This document shows, piece by piece, positions 61,394 to 64,000 of a stretch of 64,000 nucleotides of DNA. The stretch is from Microcoleus sp. FACHB-61 (GTDB taxonomy: Bacteria > Cyanobacteriota > Cyanobacteriia > Cyanobacteriales > Microcoleaceae). The DNA is taken from the NCBI GenBank assembly GCA_014695295.1, contig JACJNY010000043.1:25117-89116 (forward strand), in the 5' to 3' direction. The position numbers and the translations under genes are program-made. Each line of letters begins with the position of its first letter. The stretch's first letter is position 1. The notes beneath the pieces were generated by a model. It made no database searches and had not been told where the DNA came from. It saw nothing but the letters and a program-made list of their open reading frames with translations.

Positions 61394-61897
61394 ATGGCCT
61401 TATTAATGCCTAAAATATTAAATTTAAGCGATGGCGAGCGTCATGAACTTCAGAAGTTGATCGACAAACACAAAACGCCGCAACAAATCGTGCTACGAGC
61501 CAAAATCATTATCATGGCATCTGATGGTCAAAACCATCGTGAAATAAGCCGAAGCCTAGAGATTAATCGGCAGATGGCTCGTTTATGGCGAAACCGATGG
61601 TTGGAGAGCGAGGGAAAAGAGTTATCGGTTTTACAAAGATTACAAGATCGAGAGCGTGTTGGCGCACCGGCAAAATTTAGCATGGAACAAGTAACAGAGT
61701 TATTTGCAATGGCCTGTTCCTCACCGTCAGATTATGGACGACCAATAAGTCACTGGACTGCCAGAGAACTGGCGGCGGAAATAATGAAACAAGGCATTAT
61801 TGAAACTATATCCGTCCGCCATGTTGGTAGATTATTAAAAGAAGCAGAACTGCAACCACACGCCTCCCGCTACTGGTTAACCCCCCCCTGTGGATGA
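61394..61897 (+). CDS. IS630 transposase, first frame (helix-turn-helix half)
   Basis: The 167-residue N-terminal part has two helix-turn-helix segments ([21 protein letters not shown] and [26 protein letters not shown] in part). It ends at TGA after a run of eight C residues (61881-61888). The second half is in the +1 frame. Loss of one C in the transcript would fuse both as ...YWLTPPVDEEF, so slippage on C8 or a simple mutation are both possible. Confidence 0.88.
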   Translation: MALLMPKILNLSDGERHELQKLIDKHKTPQQIVLRAKIIIMASDGQNHREISRSLEINRQMARLWRNRWLESEGKELSVLQRLQDRERVGAPAKFSMEQVTELFAMACSSPSDYGRPISHWTARELAAEIMKQGIIETISVRHVGRLLKEAELQPHASRYWLTPPCG

Positions 61898-62597
61898 AGA
61901 ATTTGATGCAAAAGTCAAAGATATTAGCGACTTATATCTGACTGCGATTGAACGCGCTCAACAAGGAGAACACACAATATCGATTGATGAAATGACAGGG
62001 ATTCAAGCTATTGAACGTCTGGAAAAAGACTTGCCAATGAAACCCGGTAAAGTTGTCAGAAGAGAGTTTGAATATATTCGTCATGGTACGCAGAGCTTGA
62101 TAGCAAATTTCAACATTGCGAATGGTAAGATTATTAAACCAACTTGTGGAGATTCGAGAACAGAGTCAGATTTTTTACTGAATATTCGTCACCTCATTGA
62201 AACTGATCCGGCTGCCCAAAAATGGCATCTAATTATGGATTGTCTGAATACTCACCAATCTGAATCACTGGTGCGTTTGGTGGCCGAAAAAGAAGGCTTA
62301 GATATCGACCTCGGTATTAAGGGAAAAAGCGGTATACTTCAATCCATGAAATCCCGCGCTGTTTTTTTAAGTGACCCAACACATCAAATTGTTTTCCATT
62401 ACACACCCAAACATTCTTCGTGGCTTAATCAAATAGAGATTTGGTTCAGCATTTTGGTGCGGAAATTACTAAAAAGAGCAAGTTTCACCAGTCAGTACGA
62501 TCTGAAAAATCGCATCCTCAATTTTATTAACTACTTTAATCAAACAATGGCCAAACCTTTTAAGTGGACATATAAGGGTAAAGTCTTGGCTGTTTAA
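61890..62597 (+). CDS. IS630 transposase, second frame (DDE catalytic half)
   Basis: The 235-residue C-terminal part holds the DDE catalytic core: first Asp in [12 protein letters not shown], second in [13 protein letters not shown], and Glu in [15 protein letters not shown]. The GTG at 61890 is only the first possible start; the natural product is likely a fusion with the upstream frame. Catalytic residues are intact, so the element may still be active if fused. Confidence 0.88.
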   Translation: MDEEFDAKVKDISDLYLTAIERAQQGEHTISIDEMTGIQAIERLEKDLPMKPGKVVRREFEYIRHGTQSLIANFNIANGKIIKPTCGDSRTESDFLLNIRHLIETDPAAQKWHLIMDCLNTHQSESLVRLVAEKEGLDIDLGIKGKSGILQSMKSRAVFLSDPTHQIVFHYTPKHSSWLNQIEIWFSILVRKLLKRASFTSQYDLKNRILNFINYFNQTMAKPFKWTYKGKVLAV

Positions 62598-62627
62598 TAG
62601 TCTGTGTATTTACGCCGAGCTGTACTA

Positions 62628-62945
62628 GGATGGGTATTAGGAGACCGAGCGTCCTAAAACGTTTGAACCTTTGTGGGATGTAGTTAGTAGATGGGGATGC
62701 TATTTTTATGTGACGGATGGCCCGACAGTTTATGCAATGTTTATTCCAGAGAGAAACCAAATTATGTGCCAAACTTACATGGTTTGCGGTTGAAGGTGAA
62801 AACACAAGATTTAGACACTATCTGGCTCGCTTAAAACGAAAGACTTTTTGTTATTCAGGCAGCCGAACAAATGCTCAGATATCCAATTAAGCTACTTATT
62901 CATTATCTCACGTTTAATGATGTTCGCCTTCCCTATTCAATTAAT
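62628..62945 (+). pseudogene. IS1-like transposase, 3' part
   Basis: Continues the interrupted IS1 transposase: GWVLGDRAS, then in a shifted frame PKTFEPLWDVVSRWGCYFYV and TDGPTVYAMFIPERNQIM, later VEGENTRFRHYLARLKRKT and MLRYPIKLLIHYLTFNDV. At least two further frame changes show that this copy is dead. Confidence 0.85.
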
Positions 62946-63146
62946 TATTTCTATCGAGCATTACTCACCGCACGCGATCGCTCAACCATACCCCAATTCA
63001 GCAACGGCATATCAGAAATTATACCAGCATGAAGGTGTGTAAAAGCTTTGAAGCTTCTGACTTCTGAAAACAGATTTCTGTAATAGCGACAATACTCATC
63101 AATCAATTTCAAGGTTGAATTAGCTTGGCGAGGGTTAACCATAGAC

Positions 63147-64000
63147 CTAGCTCTGGTTTGAGAGATTTTGTTCTATTATACTCTGCCGCTTAGTGACAGA
63201 AGAGGGGGAAGCAAGTGGGTTAGCAACAGCGTATTCCATCGCAGCTTGGAATTTGGGTAGAGAACGCGAAATCATTTCTTCGTTGGCAGTAAGGGAAATT
63301 CGGAAGTAACCGGGTATTTCCTGGGGAGTTCCTGGTAAAACAAATATATCTTCACTTGCTAATAACTCGGCAAAAGCAAGGTCATCATCCCAAGGTGATT
63401 GCACCAAGAGGAAGAACGTCCCATCAGGGTTATACATGGTGTAACCCATATTCCGCAGTGCCTTTACCATCCCATCTCGCTTGTTTTGTAAATGCTCGAT
63501 ATTTATGTTGAGTTGCTCTAAGTCTCCTAAGGCATACTGCATGAGCACACTAGGATAACACCAACCAAAAGGAGTTTGTTGTAGGAAAGCAATGATTCGT
63601 CTTATTTCTTCCCGATTAGGCATAGTGGGAGGTAAAGCAATATACCCTATACGTTGACCGGGTGCCATTAAAGTCTTACTATAACCATATACTAAGAAAG
63701 AAAATGGGTAAAACTGAGTAGGGCTGGGACAAGTTTGGTTGTCGAAAACAATGCGGCTGAAGGTTTCATCGGAAATAATATAAATAGGCTTGCCATAATG
63801 CTTAGAAGCCTCGTTAAGTATACCGCTCAAACCCTCTAGGGTACTAGCTGAAAAAATCTTACCTGTAGGGTTGTGGGGTGAATTGATCCCACATTCCGCA
63901 CCCCCAACTGGCACATACACGCAGTGAGGGGGTAAAAGTGAATCGTCAGAGACCAAGCGCGAGTAAAAATACTCAATTATTTCGGTCGCGAATGCGTTAA
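63147..64000 (-). CDS. Class I/II aminotransferase, 5' end outside window
   Basis: The frame is open to the window edge (64000), so the N-terminal part lies beyond it. Visible PLP aminotransferase motifs: INSPHNPTGKIFS, ISDETFSRIVFD (Asp contacting the pyridine N), YGYSKTLMAPGQRIGYIA with the Schiff-base Lys, and the C-terminal domain YTMYNPDGTFFLLVQSPWDDD and YFRISLTANEEMISRSLPKF with the substrate-binding Arg. Substrate is not evident; such enzymes act on aspartate/aromatic amino acids or in secondary metabolism. Between 63007 and 63146 there is no gene. Confidence 0.9.
   Translation of the reverse strand, partial: NAFATEIIEYFYSRLVSDDSLLPPHCVYVPVGGAECGINSPHNPTGKIFSASTLEGLSGILNEASKHYGKPIYIISDETFSRIVFDNQTCPSPTQFYPFSFLVYGYSKTLMAPGQRIGYIALPPTMPNREEIRRIIAFLQQTPFGWCYPSVLMQYALGDLEQLNINIEHLQNKRDGMVKALRNMGYTMYNPDGTFFLLVQSPWDDDLAFAELLASEDIFVLPGTPQEIPGYFRISLTANEEMISRSLPKFQAAMEYAVANPLASPSSVTKRQSIIEQNLSNQS

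Larger units (their letters stand above)
61196..62625 (+). mobile_element. IS630-family insertion sequence
   Basis: The element is 1430 bases with inverted ends GTACAGCTCGGCGTAAGTAT at 61196 and a matching end at 62625 (about 27 bp, two mismatches). It is flanked by TA on both sides (61194-61195 and 62626-62627), the standard IS630/Tc1 target duplication. Removing it and one TA rejoins the IS1 transposase reading ...PGIL-GWVLGD exactly. Confidence 0.93.
60751..63006 (+). mobile_element. IS1-like insertion sequence, decayed, interrupted by IS630
   Basis: Terminal inverted repeats are visible: left CGTTGTTGAATTGAGGTACG at 60751 and right, read in reverse complement, CGTTGCTGAATTGGGGTATG ending at 63006 (17 of 20 match). 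Without the inner IS630 the element is about 824 bases, right for cyanobacterial IS1-like elements. No target duplication is seen at the two flanks. Confidence 0.85.

Noticed and set aside
62951..63142. 63-codon minus-strand frame next to the aminotransferase
   Set aside because: It crosses the IS1 right end and has no protein-like features.

Overview
The window comes from a filamentous cyanobacterium, most likely of the Microcoleus/Oscillatoria type. Supporting signs are the frequent GCGATCGC (HIP1) octamers, AGGAAGA-type and TTGACTGT-type short tandem repeats between genes, a CAAD-domain isoleucyl-tRNA synthetase, an exosortase-dependent PEP-CTERM protein, cyanobacterial RibBA, DUF3285 and DUF1350 proteins, XisI, and an NtcA-type nitrate assimilation cluster. 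The species assignment is inference; no rRNA gene is present.

Layout. 0-4 kb: the 3' part of an LRR-Roc-COR (ROCO) gene cut by the window start, a RibD-like reductase, a lone xisI beside a 14-codon stub of xisH, and a small secreted protein. 4-11 kb: ileS, a small conserved gene, an AT-rich two-gene AAA-ATPase/TOPRIM-like pair that looks like an immunity module, and a BCP/PrxQ peroxiredoxin. 11-16 kb: a large repeat protein ending in a C39-like peptidase domain, and a PEP-CTERM protein. 16-28 kb: nitrate assimilation, nirA-nrtA-nrtB-nrtC-nrtD-narB, preceded by a textbook NtcA-activated promoter and a small divergent gene. NirA carries a fused [2Fe-2S] ferredoxin. NrtD carries an unusual membrane segment, an Ala/Pro repeat and a C-terminal domain.

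28-48 kb: a roughly 1 kb gene-free region with mobile-element-like hairpins, an RRM RNA-binding protein with a clear promoter and terminator, a PsiE-like protein, rimM, a NarL-type regulator, moeA (molybdenum cofactor, functionally linked to NarB), a membrane protein, a Uma2 nuclease-fold protein, cobO, a CHASE4/PAS sensor kinase, a group 2 sigma factor, a HerA-like ATPase, a pentapeptide-repeat protein, ribBA, a GYF_2 membrane protein, and a parD antitoxin whose parE partner is cut off at the tRNA-Phe gene.

48-64 kb: a GT39-like membrane glycosyltransferase with a heptamer repeat array read in frame, a BtuF-like binding protein, a fasciclin protein, an MBL-fold protein without the usual metal motif, an IscB (OMEGA) RNA-guided nuclease gene with its probable omega-RNA region, trpG, dgkA, ybeY, a DUF3285 protein, an unknown protein, a DUF1350 protein, a TPR gene fragment cut by an IS1-like element that itself holds an IS630-family insertion, and an aminotransferase that runs off the window end.

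How the genes work together: NrtABCD imports nitrate/nitrite, NarB reduces nitrate to nitrite with a molybdopterin cofactor that MoeA helps to make, and NirA reduces nitrite to ammonium. NtcA would activate the cluster under nitrogen limitation. The least conventional items are the AAA/TOPRIM pair, the NrtD fusion, the IscB locus and the nested or truncated mobile-element scars.
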